64,000 nt of DNA from Crotophaga sulcirostris (GCA_013397455.1 VYZB01000040.1:3111869-3175868), one strand, 5' to 3'; positions 10,991-24,452 are shown, counted from the stretch's first letter. Translations and numbers: made by a program. The notes: generated by a model not told the origin, from the sequence alone.

Positions 10991-12716
10991 ACCTTACTGA
11001 CTGTTAAAAACAGTTTGCAAATTGTTAACCAAAGAGTGTTGATTAATATTTCATTTCACAGAGGAACTAGACGCAAGGTTGTTTCTATGCATGATTTAAC
11101 AGGGCTGTAAAGGGAAAAGGAAACTACTTGCCCAGATCCTAAAATTTTTAACTTAAATGTTAATGAAAGCAGAGGAACCTTGCAGCACCCCTGGCCATGT
11201 TAGGGCTTCTGTTATAGTGTGTAGCCTGGCATTTCACTTTAGGAGTGATGACCTACCCAATACATGGCAGAAGGAATTATGGTCAGGTAATCTATCTTTG
11301 AGGCAGAACAAACGACAAGTACAGTGTCAGATGCTTTGAATAGTAAAATGCTCATACTAAGAAATACCAAAGGAAACAGCCCTCTTCCGCAAATCTTTTC
11401 ACTGCTATTTATTCAGCATAGGCTGTGAATAAATAATAAACAGCAGAAAACTACATGGAATTAAACTTCAGTAATAAGAGACACCACAGATAGGATGTAC
11501 AGGCTTGAATTCCTCCTTAGTCACGTAATACAGAAGTAACTAGAGCTGGCTGGACAAATGCCAACAGAGCCTTCTCATTGGGAAATATAATCCTGTTGAA
11601 ATGCAAGTACTTCACTAAGTCACGCAGGTATTTTAAAAAATACTGTACTGGAAGAAAGATGAATTCTAATATTATCAAAATGTATTTAAATAAAAATGAT
11701 TTTTGTTGTTCTTAAATCATGATCTTTTTTTCATTTTTTTTTTTAAATCACCTAATTGCAAATGAAAAACCCCAACCAAACAACTGACACTGTGTAATCA
11801 ATCCTAAATACTGTTTCTTCTGTCAAAGAAGATTTCTCCATTTACTGAGTGGTAGAAAGGGAGGGAATATTTTAATGCAGCATGACGACAGATGGCAGCC
11901 TCTCAAAAAAGATTAATCTCTATTGTCAGTGGTACCCAGGCCAGGGACCAACCTCTGGCTCCAGAGAAATTCAGTGCAGGCTGTTTTGCATCAGTAACAT
12001 CCATGTCAGCCTCTGGAGTGAAATGTTTGTGTCTACACTGTGCGTCCAGGCACACAAATCTTTGTCCTTGTTCATATTGTAGGCAAGTCCTGTGGAGGTT
12101 GATGTCTCTGGCTGTTTGGGATATGCTGCCTGTCTGCAGTCATGCTGAAAGGAGCATGGATGGGTCTCCATCCACCTTCAATGCGACCAGTGCCCTATGG
12201 CCATCCATTATAAACTACTTCAATTCAGGACTCACAGAAAACTTTAATTCCATCTTAATCAGGTAGACCTTGTGGTATGGGATACATACTCTGCAACCTT
12301 TCTGACTGCGTAATTTCTGCTCAGATTTGAGCTTAGCTTCTGAGCTAAGTGTTCTACAGATGCATTGCACAGTGCAAAAAGGCCTTCAGTTGTTCAAAAG
12401 ACTCCTGGGCTCTCCAAACTATTTTCCTGTGCATCAAAAGTGTCTGGAAAAGACAACAAGATGTCAGGCTTGTCTGTTGTCAGAAATGGAGCTCATAATT
12501 TGTTAATATCAAAACCGTTTTACCTAGTAGTCTTTATTGCATAGAAGGTAGCACACAGCCAATAGCCATGAAGAGAAAAGGGCTCTGTGGTGGTGTCCTT
12601 TTTTCTGTTCTGTAGGCAAACCAAAATATTGACATTTCATTCAATTAACTTGAATGAAATTTTCATTTTGTTTTTAAAAGAGATTGTGACAAATCACTAG
12701 CTCTGTCTTGCATGTA
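10991..12716. other. Unique non-coding sequence
   Basis: Strongly AT-rich between 11590 and 11780. A plus frame of 124 codons at 11892-12266 overlaps a 66-codon frame on the minus strand; neither shows a domain, and codon composition gives no sign of selection that I can see. Confidence 0.5.
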
Positions 12717-13042
12717 GTATCTACAACTATCTGAAAGGAGGTTGTAGGGGATCTTTTACCAGGAAACAAGTGACAGGATGAAAGGAAATGGCCTTAAGTT
12801 GCACCAGGGGAGGTTTAGATTGGGTATTAAGAAATATTACATCACTGAGAGGGTTGTCAAGCATTGGAACAGGCTGCTCTGGGAAGTGGTGGAGTCACCA
12901 TCCCTGAAGGTATTCAAAAGACCTGTAGCTGTGGTGCTTAGGGTCAGGGTTTAGTGGTGAACTTGGTATTGTTAGGTTTTGGGTTGGACTCAATGTTCTT
13001 AAAGGTCTTTTCCAATCTAAATGATTCTATGATTATGATTTA
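12717..13042 (+). mobile_element. CR1 LINE fragment, old copy
   Basis: Forward, 5'-truncated CR1. It begins at TATCTACAACTATCTGAAAGG, continues with GGCCTTAAGTTGCACCAGGG, GTTGTCAAGCATTGGAACAG and GGTTGGACTCAATGTTCTTA, and ends in ATTCTATGATTATGATT. Relative to other copies it has a deletion near 12750 (the GAGGTGGGTGTTGG-type segment is collapsed), and the ORF2 frame is broken. The terminal octamer ATTCTATG separates it from the TGATACTG-tailed group. Confidence 0.93.
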
Positions 13043-16000
13043 GGCTTTAAAATATCTTTAGAATAATCTAATTGCAGCTACAGAGTGAAAATAATTTTAT
13101 TTAACTTAATTTGTTTAAAGACAAGCTCTCTTCACAATCCATCTAGAGACAGGCAGCTCCAAAGGGCAGATCACTTCGTGTGTTGGAAAACATTGAAAAC
13201 AAAACCTGTGTAAAGGTCTCTTTTTAAAACATCAAAATAAAGTGGTTTTTTTTTTGTCTAAGGCAGGTTTTCAACAGCTTTGTGAATGCAACACATTGAA
13301 AAAACACTCCCAAATTATCTAGTTCATTGGAATCAGCATTTTTAATTAAAAACATTGTAATGGAAAATCCTTCCTCAGCTGCAGTTAAGAGCTGCTTTCA
13401 GCAGCTGATAAGGCAGGTGATGTGGACGCTGAAACTGCGGGACCAATGTGGAGGGGATGTGTGTGCACGGCTGCAGCTTTTCACACTGCCTGAACAGGGC
13501 TTTTTCCTGTGAGTGCACGTGTGAGTGCACAGCACTGCCCACCTGGGCATGCAGAGCCCATAGCCCAGGTCTCCCACTGCAATAAGATGGATGCAGAAAA
13601 TATGTCACTTGAGAAAATATTTTATTTTTTGCTCTTGTTCATTTTTTTTGAGCCTCAAAGAGCTCCGTTGAAGTCATGTTTGCAAGCTTTGATCTGCAAG
13701 ACTGAAAGCTGGAGATGTGAGTCTTTAGTGAAAGCTGAGATCCTTGCTTTTAATTGGTTGAGTCAAAGAGCTGATGTTTAGGAGGAATGTCTCTTGTGAC
13801 AAAACATAATGAAATGATGAGAACTGGCATCACTACAGTGCAGTGTGCTGCTTATTCCTGACAGCAACCCTGAAAGTCATTTAGACATGGAAAGCACACG
13901 AAAAAGCCATAATTACACCATATGGCTGAGCCATTCCTCTTGTGTTGCTCAGCAGAGCTATACTAACTTCTCTCAGATCTCTACCAACTCCTCTCTCTTG
14001 CAGCAGCTGAGTGAGTGGAAGGGTTGGATGCAACCTGGAGGATTTCCACTTTTTTTTTTTTGTAGAATTATCTTTTCCATCACTATGGAGACCTGCCATT
14101 ATTGGCTTTCTTGGGGAAGGTCTGCCTGTATCTTTGACCTCAACCACAGTCCACATTGTCTATAAAACTTGGAAAGCTGGAGTACCAAAACAACCGCTCT
14201 TCTCTTGTCTCAGAACAGAGCAATCATTCTTAATATAGATATGTTTTTTTATCTTGGGCAAGATACACAAAGCACCAATGACCCAAATACAACTGTTGGC
14301 GCAGAGGAAAATGTTGTTTATCCACATATATTTGCTTAACAGACTCTGAACAGAAATATAAACAAGTCAGGGAGCTAAATGGAGTGGAAAACTCATGTGT
14401 GAAGGGAAGGTGTGGGAGTCACCCCCCATGACATGCAGTGTGTTACTACTCAGAGAAGAGCAAGAGTTGCAAAGAGAAATAATCACAGCTGTTTATTTCA
14501 GCTAAAATGTGGGCCGTTTCCAGTTCTCTCTCTTCTGGATGCAGTTCTGAGCATGTCAAAGGGTTGTATCAGCAGAGATGTGGAGGTGAAGAGAACTGAC
14601 TCTTTGAATTTCAGATCTGTTTTGTAGGCCACTGAAAAAAGAGATAAAGCCACAGAGATACTGCAACATCTCAGCCCTTGCTAAACAAACAAACAAACAA
14701 ACAAAGACATGTTGTTTCCATGGAAAAAATATTGTTTTCTGTGAATGTCTTATGGCCATATTCACCATGTCAACATCAGCATCCAGCCCTAAGAAATACT
14801 TATAAGTATCTTTCTTTTGCAAGGCCTAAGGATCTTATCATCAAGAAATGATTTTATTGGCACAGCAGTTCAGTAAGGGAAGTTGACACAAAATGTGTTT
14901 CTAAAGGCTACAAAGGATGGAGTCCCTGGTAAATGGATGACAGTGTCTCCAAGTTACTCAGTAAATCTTTGGCATAGTTGGGCATTGAACTACACTTGTT
15001 GGTGCACATTGCAATTCCTGAATCACGAGAATGACCTTTATTTACCCATCTTTTGTTCCTGTATTTACCTGCCTATATTTATTCTTCACTTACTCACTCT
15101 TCTGACCCCTTTACACGACAAAAATGTTTCATTTTCAGCAGAGAAAAGTCTATGGGTGTTACAGCTGGTTAAAATACTTCACATATCCAAATATCAATAA
15201 CATTTTTCACTAGAATTTTGAATTTCCTTCAAAGAAACCCCAGGAAATTGCACATTTTTTCACTGAGTTCTTCTCCAATTTTTGACCAGCCGCATGCAGA
15301 ATGCTGTTGAGGTAGAAGACTGAGACATGTCAGTACCAATTAAAGAGAAATTTTTGACATCAGTCGACAAAAACCAGGTTGATGGTGCCTAATATTCGTG
15401 CAAAAGCAAAGCTTCAAATTCATTCAACCTTTTTTTCCTGTAATGTAGATGATATAAAAAGATCTATGATAAACGTGGGCCACCTCATGCCTTCAACCCT
15501 TTGGACCATTCAGAGACAGTCCCGGTTCAAAAGTTCTGGTGGGAATGTCTTGTTAATGTATTTCATTCCTTTCAGCATTTTGCAGAATAGGCCATTCATT
15601 TTCTAGCAATCGTGGCTTGTCTCCTAAGGCTGCCTGAGCACCAGAAAAAATGATTGTCAGTCTGGGAGGGTTACGCAGACGCCAGAAGGCGCAGTGTTTA
15701 TTAGCGTGGCTGGCTTCTCGATTTCTTTTGATACCTCATATGTTTTTGTGGTGGTGGCTGGGGAGGCGCCTCTCCTGCCTTTGGGAAGTTCATCTGAAGA
15801 GAGGGAAAATGAGGGAAACGCAACCGTTCAGCCCTGTGCAAACCAAAGCTCTTGCGGGGTGCCGAAACAGCCCTTGCTCCACTAGCAAGCAGCAGAAGCG
15901 GAGTGGGTTTATCAAATTATAGTTGGGTACAGCTCTTCAAAGGGATCCTTGCAGCACATCACAGCAACACCATGTTCAGTCATGATTTATGAATGTCTTG

Positions 16001-18744
16001 CAGCTCCTCTTGCCAGATGTGCCTCCTCTTTGTTTTCTACGGGAGCTGGAAGCCTTCCACCCCAAAACCATCCCACGCAGAGGGAGATTGCAGAAGAGGC
16101 AAGCTCTTGGAAAGGGAAACCAGGCATTTTGGAAATGGCAGAGCCCCTGGGCACTGCTCAGATGTCTCAGCCATCTTCACTGAGCTGCATCTGCTCTTTA
16201 CAAGCTGCAGGTTTCACTGATGCATAGGCGGATGTTGTGAAAGACAGTTGTGGCTGGGATTTGCAGGGGCTTGCAGGTGGTAGTAAAATTTTGGAGAGCT
16301 GACAGCAAGTGATTTTCTAGTTCAAAATCTCAGAGAAATAACTGTGATTGTTATGGGGATATAAAACACTCAGGATCTGTTGAAGCTGATGGAAAGGTTC
16401 CCGTTGATATCTTGGGGACAGAAATAAAATGGGAGTTTATGATTCCTGTTAACATTTGTTGGCTGGAAAGATCCACACATGTAATTAATTCTGCATTAAT
16501 TTGAAACTCTGGTGGAGGAATCCAGTCCACCTGCCTGAGGCATGCTGGGGAACAATCATCCTACACTGGGTGAAAATGTCTTTGCATAGTCAATGAAGAC
16601 AGTCTTAGCTGGACAGATCCTGACATCATAAACTTCAAAAGTACCGTCCTCTCTCCTCTCTCTCCCCACAGGAATGCATAGACACTTGCTTTACGAGGCT
16701 TGGTTCACTGGCACCCAGCTGCTAAGGTAAACACAATCCACTCCCCCCAGATTTACCCCATTTCTCTGGTTTTGGGGCTACTTGGATTCCAGTGACTTTA
16801 GCTAAGTTTTGTCGTCCCAACATGGAAGCGACACTGCTGAAGTGCACCCTAGAGCAGTGCTGCAAGAGTTAGGAATCAGACATAATAAAACCATGGTGAA
16901 AAAAAGTTGTTGGAAGCAATTTGAATCTGAAAGATTTACATATGTGACTTCCTAGCCTTCTGGATCTCCTCTTCCTGTGAATTTGTAATGGTTTGCTGAA
17001 GAGGTAGTGTAAATAGAAGAAAAATGTAAATGGGAGTGTAAACTGGAAAAGGCATAGCCTGAGGAGTGTGTAGTGCAGGAGGAGACGTGCTTTTTTGATG
17101 GGTACTTAATACTTTTCAGTAGAAATCAACAGCAATGGGAGGAGAACCTCCTCTTCCCCACATGTTCCCTGGCGGTACACCAATGAGATCTTGTCATCAC
17201 AGATCATACCCTTAAGGCAAATGCTGTCTCCAGGCACAAACCCCAGTAGGTCCAGGGTCTCCATCCTCTGTGGTAGAGGAGATGCAGGTCTGATGGCATG
17301 TGCATTTGGCACATGTAAGAGGGTTCAGTCTAAAGGCATGAGAAACAACTGGTTTTAGACAATAGTGAACACTACCACACAGCATGAAGAACTAATTGGA
17401 AATAAATGAGTTTGGAGGCAGCCCAATTTCTATCAGTGGCTGGCTGTTGATTACATTCTAAATACAATTTCTTGGACCACTAGGCCACAGAGGAGTCTTG
17501 CCTTGGACTCCCTACCTTTCTGTGCCTGGCTTTCCTTTATGTAGAGGGAAGAAATATGGAGAGAAAATGATAGCTGGAGATGTAATCTTCCAGGAATGGT
17601 AAGTTATACCTAGTTCACACTTAAGTTGCGTTAGATCCAAGCAGTGGCAAAATGACCTGCCTCTAGACATTTGTCATCAGCAAAGACAAAAGTGACAAAA
17701 TCCACAAGCCCATCAAGATTTATTATTGTTGAAGGGTGAAGAATTTGCAGGGTCTTCAAGGAGAAGGCTGTTAGTTGGATGCTACTGACTTGAGTCCTTT
17801 CCATTGGCCACAAAGAACTCACCTAGCAAGGATATATACCTTTTACTGTATTCAAAATATTTTAGGTGCAGTCTAAACGGTGGGTTAAAGAACTTTCGTC
17901 AAGGCTGGCCCTACTGTCCTGTGTCCTCATGGTTATTCAATGTTGAATTTTATTTCTGAGGGCTCATAGTACTGCTTAAATGCTGCTAAAAGCAATTGAA
18001 AGGATCTCCTTTCTTTCAAGTATTAGAGGTCCAAATTCGGGTATGTATTGAGTGCACGTTGAACTAATGGGAAATTTAGGGCACCAAACTGGTACTGTAG
18101 CATTTCCCAGGCTTTGGCTCCATGGAAACGGATGTGGTAGACCCCAAATAACATACTCTGCCTGACTTCTATCTACCCTAAGGAGTGGCATGTCATGTTG
18201 ACAATGTTACATTTTTCCCTCCCATCATGTGAGCATGGAGCTTGCTGGAAATGTTAGCTAGGGACTGTGGGAAAAAGGATTTGGGAACTCAAGTTAGGCA
18301 TCTGGAATAAAATGCAGAGTTCAGAAAATGAGAAGTCTTTGCGGAAAATATGAGCTGTGAAACCTCTGGCTCTGAGTTTGTTCCTCCCAGGTGTGAGACA
18401 CATACAGGCCAGTTCCAGCCCTCCTTTCTTCTTGGGCCCAAGCTGTAGAAACAGGGTGATAAAGGTCAAAGACTTAAAAAGGATACTTTTAAAATGGTCC
18501 CTTTTCTTGCTTTTTGAAAATCTGTCACTGGATACCAAGAGGCCAGAGTGGCATCACACATTGGGATGGATCTGTCACTATGTCCCCAGACACCTGAGAT
18601 TCTAAGCAAAGGTAATGTGGATCCAGAGAGATACATGGAAAGGAATTTCTCCTTTGGTCCTGGAGCAGGATGATAGAGCGGCTCTGGTTGGGGGTGATGG
18701 TGATTGCCCAGGCCAGAACAGGGTATAAGCAGCACCATGCACAA
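13043..18744. other. Unique non-coding sequence
   Basis: 5.7 kb without a recognised gene or transposon. A (CAAA)n array lies at 14682-14704, and there are T-rich runs near 13246 and 14050. The part 15664-15910 is richer in CpG (11 counted by eye in about 240 bases) and has several overlapping frames of 60-90 codons, a usual consequence of fewer stop codons in GC-rich DNA. A short direct repeat of GTGAGTGCAC occurs twice in 13510-13531. Confidence 0.5.
14682..14704 (+). repeat. (CAAA)n microsatellite
   Basis: About five and a half CAAA units. It is the third such array in the first 15 kb. Confidence 0.85.
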
Positions 18745-19005
18745 TGTATCACAGTATCACAGTATTACAAGGTTGGAAAGGACCTCTGAGATCGTCGAGT
18801 CCAACCTATAACCCAACACTAACACCAACCCATCATCTAAACCATGGCGCTGAGTGCCTCATCCAGTCTCCTCTTAAACATCTCCGGGGTTGACGACTCC
18901 ACCACCTCCCTGGGCAGCACATTCCAATGGCTAACTACCTTTTCAGTGAAGAACTTTTTCCTAACATCAAGCCTAAACTTTCCCTGACGAAGCTTGAGTC
19001 CATGT
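18745..19005 (-). mobile_element. Young CR1 LINE fragment, 5'-truncated
   Basis: Reverse-strand CR1 of the TGATACTG-tailed group. Its 3' end is at 18745-18770 (reversed octamers TATCACAGTATCACAGTATT), followed by ACAAGGTTGGAAAGGACCTC and TCGAGTCCAACCTATAACCC. The ORF2 C-terminus follows in an open frame ([43 protein letters not shown]), stopping at 18837. It breaks off at 19005, where the next bases match no CR1. Compared by eye with the copy at 58774-59180 there are about 15 differences over roughly 258 aligned bases, so both are recent insertions. Confidence 0.95.
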
Positions 19006-22000
19006 AGAAGGTAGTGTGTGATGATGAGAGGTCCAGAGGACCCATCTGCTTTTGGAGAGAAATTTATTCTTGTATCCCATCTGAGACTGCATGATCCTTC
19101 ACTCAGTGCCTGCATGCGCGTGCGTGCCTATAGGCAGTTTTTGGTCTCAAAGTGAGGACAAGTACAGCTAACACCAAAATATAAATGTACACACACACAG
19201 AGGGAAACACACTGATCTGAGCACTGACTGCCAGTCTCAACAGTTGTTTTGGTGTTTGAATCACTGTCAGCAATGGCAGGCATCTGAAAAGAAGCCAGGA
19301 GCCCTTTGCTGCAAGAAGTGACATGCTTTGCTGGCCCTGCAGGCAGCAGTGGCAGAGGTCCTTGCCAGCACCAGCAGCTGCAGCCAGACCCTTGCCACCG
19401 TGCCCCCACTCTTCCCACCAAGTAAGAAGGCAAATGCTGTGCAGCCTTGCAGATTTCATGCTAAGTGACTCTTTTCCCTGGTCCAACAGCTGCCAGGTGG
19501 GACCTGGGGGCTGATGGGCTGCGTGAAATGTGCTCCTGTCCCGTCAGTACAAAACCACTTATCAGGGCCAGGAGGTGGGAAGGGGGAGAGTTACTGTACA
19601 AACAGCCATTCAAGATTAATTGCTTTTCATCTTTCGAACAGGAGTTGGCCTTTCAGCCCCAGGATACAATAAAAGCCTGTTCTGATTGCATCTTTTCATG
19701 GGCCATGTACAGCCAGGGGTGTTAGGGAGGGGGAGGCTAAAGTTTTGGGGGGAATGAATTGGGTTAGCAAGGGCTCTCATCCTCCTGGCGATGGAAACTT
19801 ATGATGTTAATGGCAGTGATTACTTCATTTTTACAACCACAAATGGGGTGCTCATGTCATATAATTTCTCTGCTCCCTGAATTTTGTGTTTTGAGTCCGT
19901 TTGCACCTCCATCTCCTTCCTGTCATGGTCTATTTCTGCTTTTTGTGCCCTGATCTTGCTGATAAATCCCACATAGGGCAATTCACTTGTCTGAAGTTCT
20001 AATCTTGCCTGTTCTGGTGCCTTTCTTATGAATCATGTAACATCCAGTGTTTCCTTTAAAGCTTCAGCAAAGTGAGGCAAACAATTACATGAAAGTCTCA
20101 GCATTCATTGAAAAAATAACAAGGCTGCCAGAGAAAAATCTTGAAAAATAACCAAAGGTGTCCAAAGGCATAAACCAAAAAAGCTGATATTAAGAAAACT
20201 TCAACTTTTATTCTATTTAATTACTGTCATGGGCTTTTGAACTTGATTCTACTGCTATGGAGCAACTGATGGTAGCCATCCTGAGAGCTCCTTCTAATTC
20301 AAAGATCAGTGAAACCCAGATCATGGATTGTATTGTAGTGATGATGACTCTGGACCATAGGACCAGGAGGTCTACGTGTGTCAGGAAGCCTGGAGTTGTA
20401 CCTGTGCAGGCAGCTGTATTGGAGTCACTGCGCACCCATTTCACACCAACCAGAAAACGAAACACCTTTTGTTCTAATCCCAGCTGTCATTCATTGGAAC
20501 CTGCTGTCTTCCCCTCAGACAGGCTGTGTTCCCCCAGCATTGATGAAAAAATGCCAGCCACAGAGCAGTCTGGTCCCTATCTACACCTCTACTGCTCCTC
20601 TTTGCAGATGCAAGGGACCACCTTGAACCTGACACTGTCCCTCCCTCCCACTATGTGTGATACTGATAACTAATGCCAAGAAATAGGGACTTTTCTATAT
20701 TGGGCTAAATTATGATTGCACCCTCTTAAAAGTAGTGTCTCACATCCCTTACTTATTTCTAAGGCTGTTAATGGGTAAGTCCATCTACCTGCAAAAGAGT
20801 CAACAGGTAGTGAGACAATTCAAGGTTGTTTCTGACATGAAATATTTTCATTTATTTCTCAAGTGGTTTCAGGCTCTAACTCCATTGTTCTCATTTGCCC
20901 ACACTGCCCCTCGTATTCGCTTTGCAGGGGAAAAACAAAAAAGGGCCTCAGTAACTTAATTCAAAGCATATTATAGTGAGTTGCCAGCATGAACTTGTAC
21001 TGACTTGTGGTTTAGGTCACTGCTCATCCATATTGACCTAGGAGGCAAATATAGACCAAAGGAAAAACAAGGATAAATATTCTCCTTATGGGACAATACA
21101 TCTTTATTTTCTTTAGCAATCTCAAGTCAATTCCTCTTATGCCCTCCGAAGAGAAAAACTGGAAAACATTAAAGAGAAAAAGCACAATTTTAAAGAAGGG
21201 AAATATACACTTTTTAAGGCAACATAGCAATTTTTTCTGATTTCAAAACCACTTGCCTCATTGATTTTTGATCCAAACCACATAAACTCCACATAAAAAT
21301 ATAGCCTGTCCCTATAGGGAATTTAAAAATATACACTCTGTAGCGTTTTTTCCTTTGTCAATATAGCACGTGTCAGTGTGGAAGAAAAAAACCAAAAATA
21401 ATAAAAATTATAAAAGGGGATTATCTGCATTAGTCCAGAAGATGCTGTGGGATCCCACAGCTGGGATGGACTGTGGTCTCAGGCAGATGACAGGGAAGTC
21501 AATGGGATCTTTGTCTTTGGTTTCAGTGAGGCTTTCATCTGCTCCTGCCAAGGACTATCATATGAATTGTGTTGTTAAAACTATGCTAATATACAAACGT
21601 TTTCTAGCTTGTAGTCTATAGCCTGTTAGTGAGACCAGAACAACTGAAGTTCAGGATAGGAAAGATCTGGCAATCTGTAACTAAAATTTTTGTCATGTTG
21701 ATCTCAGTTTTGTGCAGTTGGACTTCCTCTACTAACTTAAACTCAGGATACTTTGAGGAGGGCTTCACCCAAACCCAGCTGAGACCAGCAGCAGAATTCC
21801 TCATTCGCAAGACTGGGCTTTAAATTGGGCCCATCAAAGATTTTGCTTCTTATTTCAACTGATGTTGCTGTGTCATTGTGAATTTCTAAATAATTTTGAA
21901 TAGCAATATCTCAGTGCCTTTTAGTATGTAATGTCTCATCTTTTGCTTGTTGCACTTGATCTTTCCACCCTGACCTGGGATTATTGGTGCTGTGTTCTTG

Positions 22001-23110
22001 GATGCAAACCTGAATGCCCTTGTGATTGCACATGCAGTCAGGAATTCTTTGGAGTGCTGGAGTACTGTATTCTGTTAAAGCCATCTCGCCAGAGGAAAGA
22101 AAGAGCTTTTTGTGACTGAACACTTTCAAAATGTTTCACAGGGTTTCTTCTCTGCAGTCCCTGTGGGACCATGCAGGGGAGACAGACCCTGTCCTTGGAG
22201 AAGGCAGATGGACCAGATGACCCCTGCAGGTCGTTTGGAGCCCTGTTTCGTATGGATGCTAGAGTTCGTCACCCTCAGGGTCATCTTTGATCTCCAGCTT
22301 GCTTTTGTTTTCAATTTTCTTTACATCGTAAAATTTTGCAGCATCCAACAGACCTCGCTGTTTTGGGAGCACACCAAGTCATTTGTCTAGCCCATACAGT
22401 TGTACCAGAGGGCTATTTTTGAAATTCATCTATTACAATCATTTTGAGCGAACTGAAATTGCAAGTATGTGACAGCTTCTTGGGAAAAAAGATGATTTTC
22501 AGTATTCCTATCCTTGGTACTCTTGTGTTGAAATATCTCTGAGTTACTTTCTGGAGAATTAATTAAATGTCATTGATATATCTGTGCTGTAAGTGTATTC
22601 TCATGCATATTATGGGATAATGGCTTTACTTTCTCTTATGTCTTGTTGACTCCACATAGAGGAACACTCCTATGTTCCTCTGGCACTTTCTAAAGGCATT
22701 CACACGCCCAGTTTTACTCTGCCTTTGAAAATCTGCCTTTTTATTGCTAGAAGCTCGAAACATGCCACATCGCATAACTTTCCTGTATGTTCCTAAAATA
22801 CAAATCCAAAATGGCTTTTGGATTAAATGTTTTTCCCCTGGGCATTCTTAAATCATGTTAAAAAATGAAGCTAGGGGAGGAGAGCATTTTATAACTGACA
22901 TTATTTATTTTCTTTTCTTTGTGATAAAACCATGATCCAAAACTCATTAGAGACAATAAGAAAACACTCCTACTCATTCAGTGGGTGAGTCTCCAACAAA
23001 TCATGTCCAGAGGCATTACGTGGAATCGTACCTTTCTGCTGACTCATTTGGGCTTTACCCTTACACTTTGGTGAGATGCCCAGAGATCCTTATCAACTCC
23101 ATCAAACCCA
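19006..23110. other. Unique non-coding sequence
   Basis: No gene recognised. A short (CA)n run lies at about 19189-19199. The plus frame at 20257-20673 (138 codons) has no recognised domain. At 22195-22245 a stretch around GATGGACCAGATGACCCCTG faintly resembles a CR1 3' end but lacks the rest of the element, so no call is made. Confidence 0.5.
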
Positions 23111-23353
23111 GTCGGGTGTTGCTGGCTGTAGTAGGGCTGTCGATCAAACCGGCGACTGTCGGGGTGCATCGAGCGGAAGTGTTTACGAGGGAGCGCACCT
23201 GGCGCTAAGTAGGTGTGTTTGTTCAAACAGTGCCGGGAAAGCTCGTCTCCTGACCTGAAGCCAAACGCCTCCCAGCTCAACGTGTCGACGTGCTGCAGCA
23301 CCGAGACGTTTGCTTTCGGCTCACCTCCTGCCGCAGGCCAGCTGCGCCGCGCC
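23111..23353. promoter_or_regulatory. Short CpG island
   Basis: Counting by hand, about 23 CpG dinucleotides occur in 243 bases with G+C near 62%. This gives an observed/expected CpG ratio close to 1, whereas the flanking kilobases are CpG-poor and AT-richer. That meets the classical size and composition criteria for a small CpG island. A GCGGAAGTG sequence at about 23173-23181 matches the ETS-family core. No TATA box, known exon or repeat family is recognised. Overlapping frames on both strands (114 codons minus at 23044-23388; 103 plus at 23213-23524) have no recognisable domain and are expected by chance in stop-poor DNA. Candidate roles are the promoter of an unannotated transcript, an unmethylated enhancer, or an inserted GC-rich sequence. 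Confidence 0.6.
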
Positions 23354-24039
23354 AAGTTATGTGGTTTGTCTTCAGAGGCTGATGGCAAGAAGGGATGTGC
23401 TCATCGCTCTTTTCCTTTGAGACTGAGCTCCCCTGGCATTTGCAAACACAAGGCTGCCTCTGCAAGAACAGAGAGGGGGAGAAACATAGGGATTAGAGAG
23501 GAAGTGGTGGCAAAGAGCTCTTGAATTTTCATGCTGGCAACAAGAGGTGGTTTCCCCACCTTCCTCTACTCCTCTTAATGGCCTTGGTGAACTGGGGCAA
23601 TACATTTAGATGAAAATGAGAGATCAAGGTGGTGGGGAACACCACTGTTCTCCTAGTATTCTTTTCAGAATATGTTTTTTGCCCTAGGGAAACATTTTTT
23701 TAATGGCTAAGTCAACAAAATATTCTGATTTGTGACACTTTCCTTCACAGTCTCCACTATACTTTGCTCCAACCAAAAGCATTCTTTGGAAAGGATGGAG
23801 TAGATGAGCAGATCTTCCATGTGATACAGCCCTGAAGGGAGTAGTACAAGTGATACAAGTGGAATGCTTTGTCTGCTGTGCAAAGGGCTTTTAGCTGGCA
23901 TTTTAAGAGGCCTCATGTGGGGTGCATTATGACCAGACACGTGTAGGTGTAAACTTTCATAGAGAGCAAGGATGGCTCAACAGCCCTACAGGTTTCAGAC
24001 CTACTCCAGTCTCACTTTCAGACTATTTTTTCTGAAGCA
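23354..24039. other. Unique non-coding sequence
   Basis: Composition drops quickly from the CpG-rich block back to ordinary AT-rich sequence. No gene or repeat is recognised. Confidence 0.5.
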
Positions 24040-24452
24040 TAGGTCTTATGAGGAGTGGCTGAGGAAACCAGGGTTGTTTAGTCTGGCAAAGAGGAGGCTG
24101 AAAGGAGACCTTATGGCTCCCTACAACTACCTGAAAGGCGGTTGTAGTGAGGTTGGTGTTGGTCTGTTCTCCCAAGTAACAAGTGATTGGATGAGACGAA
24201 ATGGCCTCAAGTTGCACTAGGGGAGGTTTAGGTTGGATAGTAGGAAAAATTTCCTTACTGAAAGAGTGGTAAACCTTTGGACCAGGCTGCCCAGGGAAGT
24301 AGTGGATTCACTATCCCTGGAGGTGTTCAAAAAGTGTGTAGATATGGCTCTTGGTGACATGGTTTAGTAGGCATGTTGGTGTTGGTCTGATGGTTGGACT
24401 TGATGATCTTAGAGATATTTTCCAACCTTAGTGATTCTGTGATCTATGATAT
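24040..24452 (+). mobile_element. CR1 LINE fragment, 5'-truncated
   Basis: Forward CR1 starting at AGGTCTTATGAGGAGTGGCT, with the ORF2 C-terminal motifs [13 protein letters not shown] and [22 protein letters not shown] premature stop (TAG at 24218-24220, in TTGCACTAGGGG) interrupts the frame shortly after, where other copies read a glutamine or arginine codon. The 3' UTR reads GATGGTTGGACTTGATGATC and the tail GTGATTCTGTGATCTATGAT. It is intermediate in age between the young TGATACTG group and the old copy at 12717. Confidence 0.94.

Noticed and set aside
20257..20673. 138-codon plus-strand frame
   Set aside because: It is unrecognised, with overlapping frames on both strands, no coding context, and moderate length for chance in 64 kb.
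22195..22245. Possible CR1 3' end around GATGGACCAGATGACCCCTG
   Set aside because: Only about 30 bases are similar, and the expected 'ccttccaaccc' block and octamers are missing.
23044..23524. Overlapping open frames of 114 (minus) and 103 (plus) codons across the CpG-rich block
   Set aside because: High G+C reduces stop codons; no domain, splice sites or known protein can be recognised, so the composition itself is reported instead.
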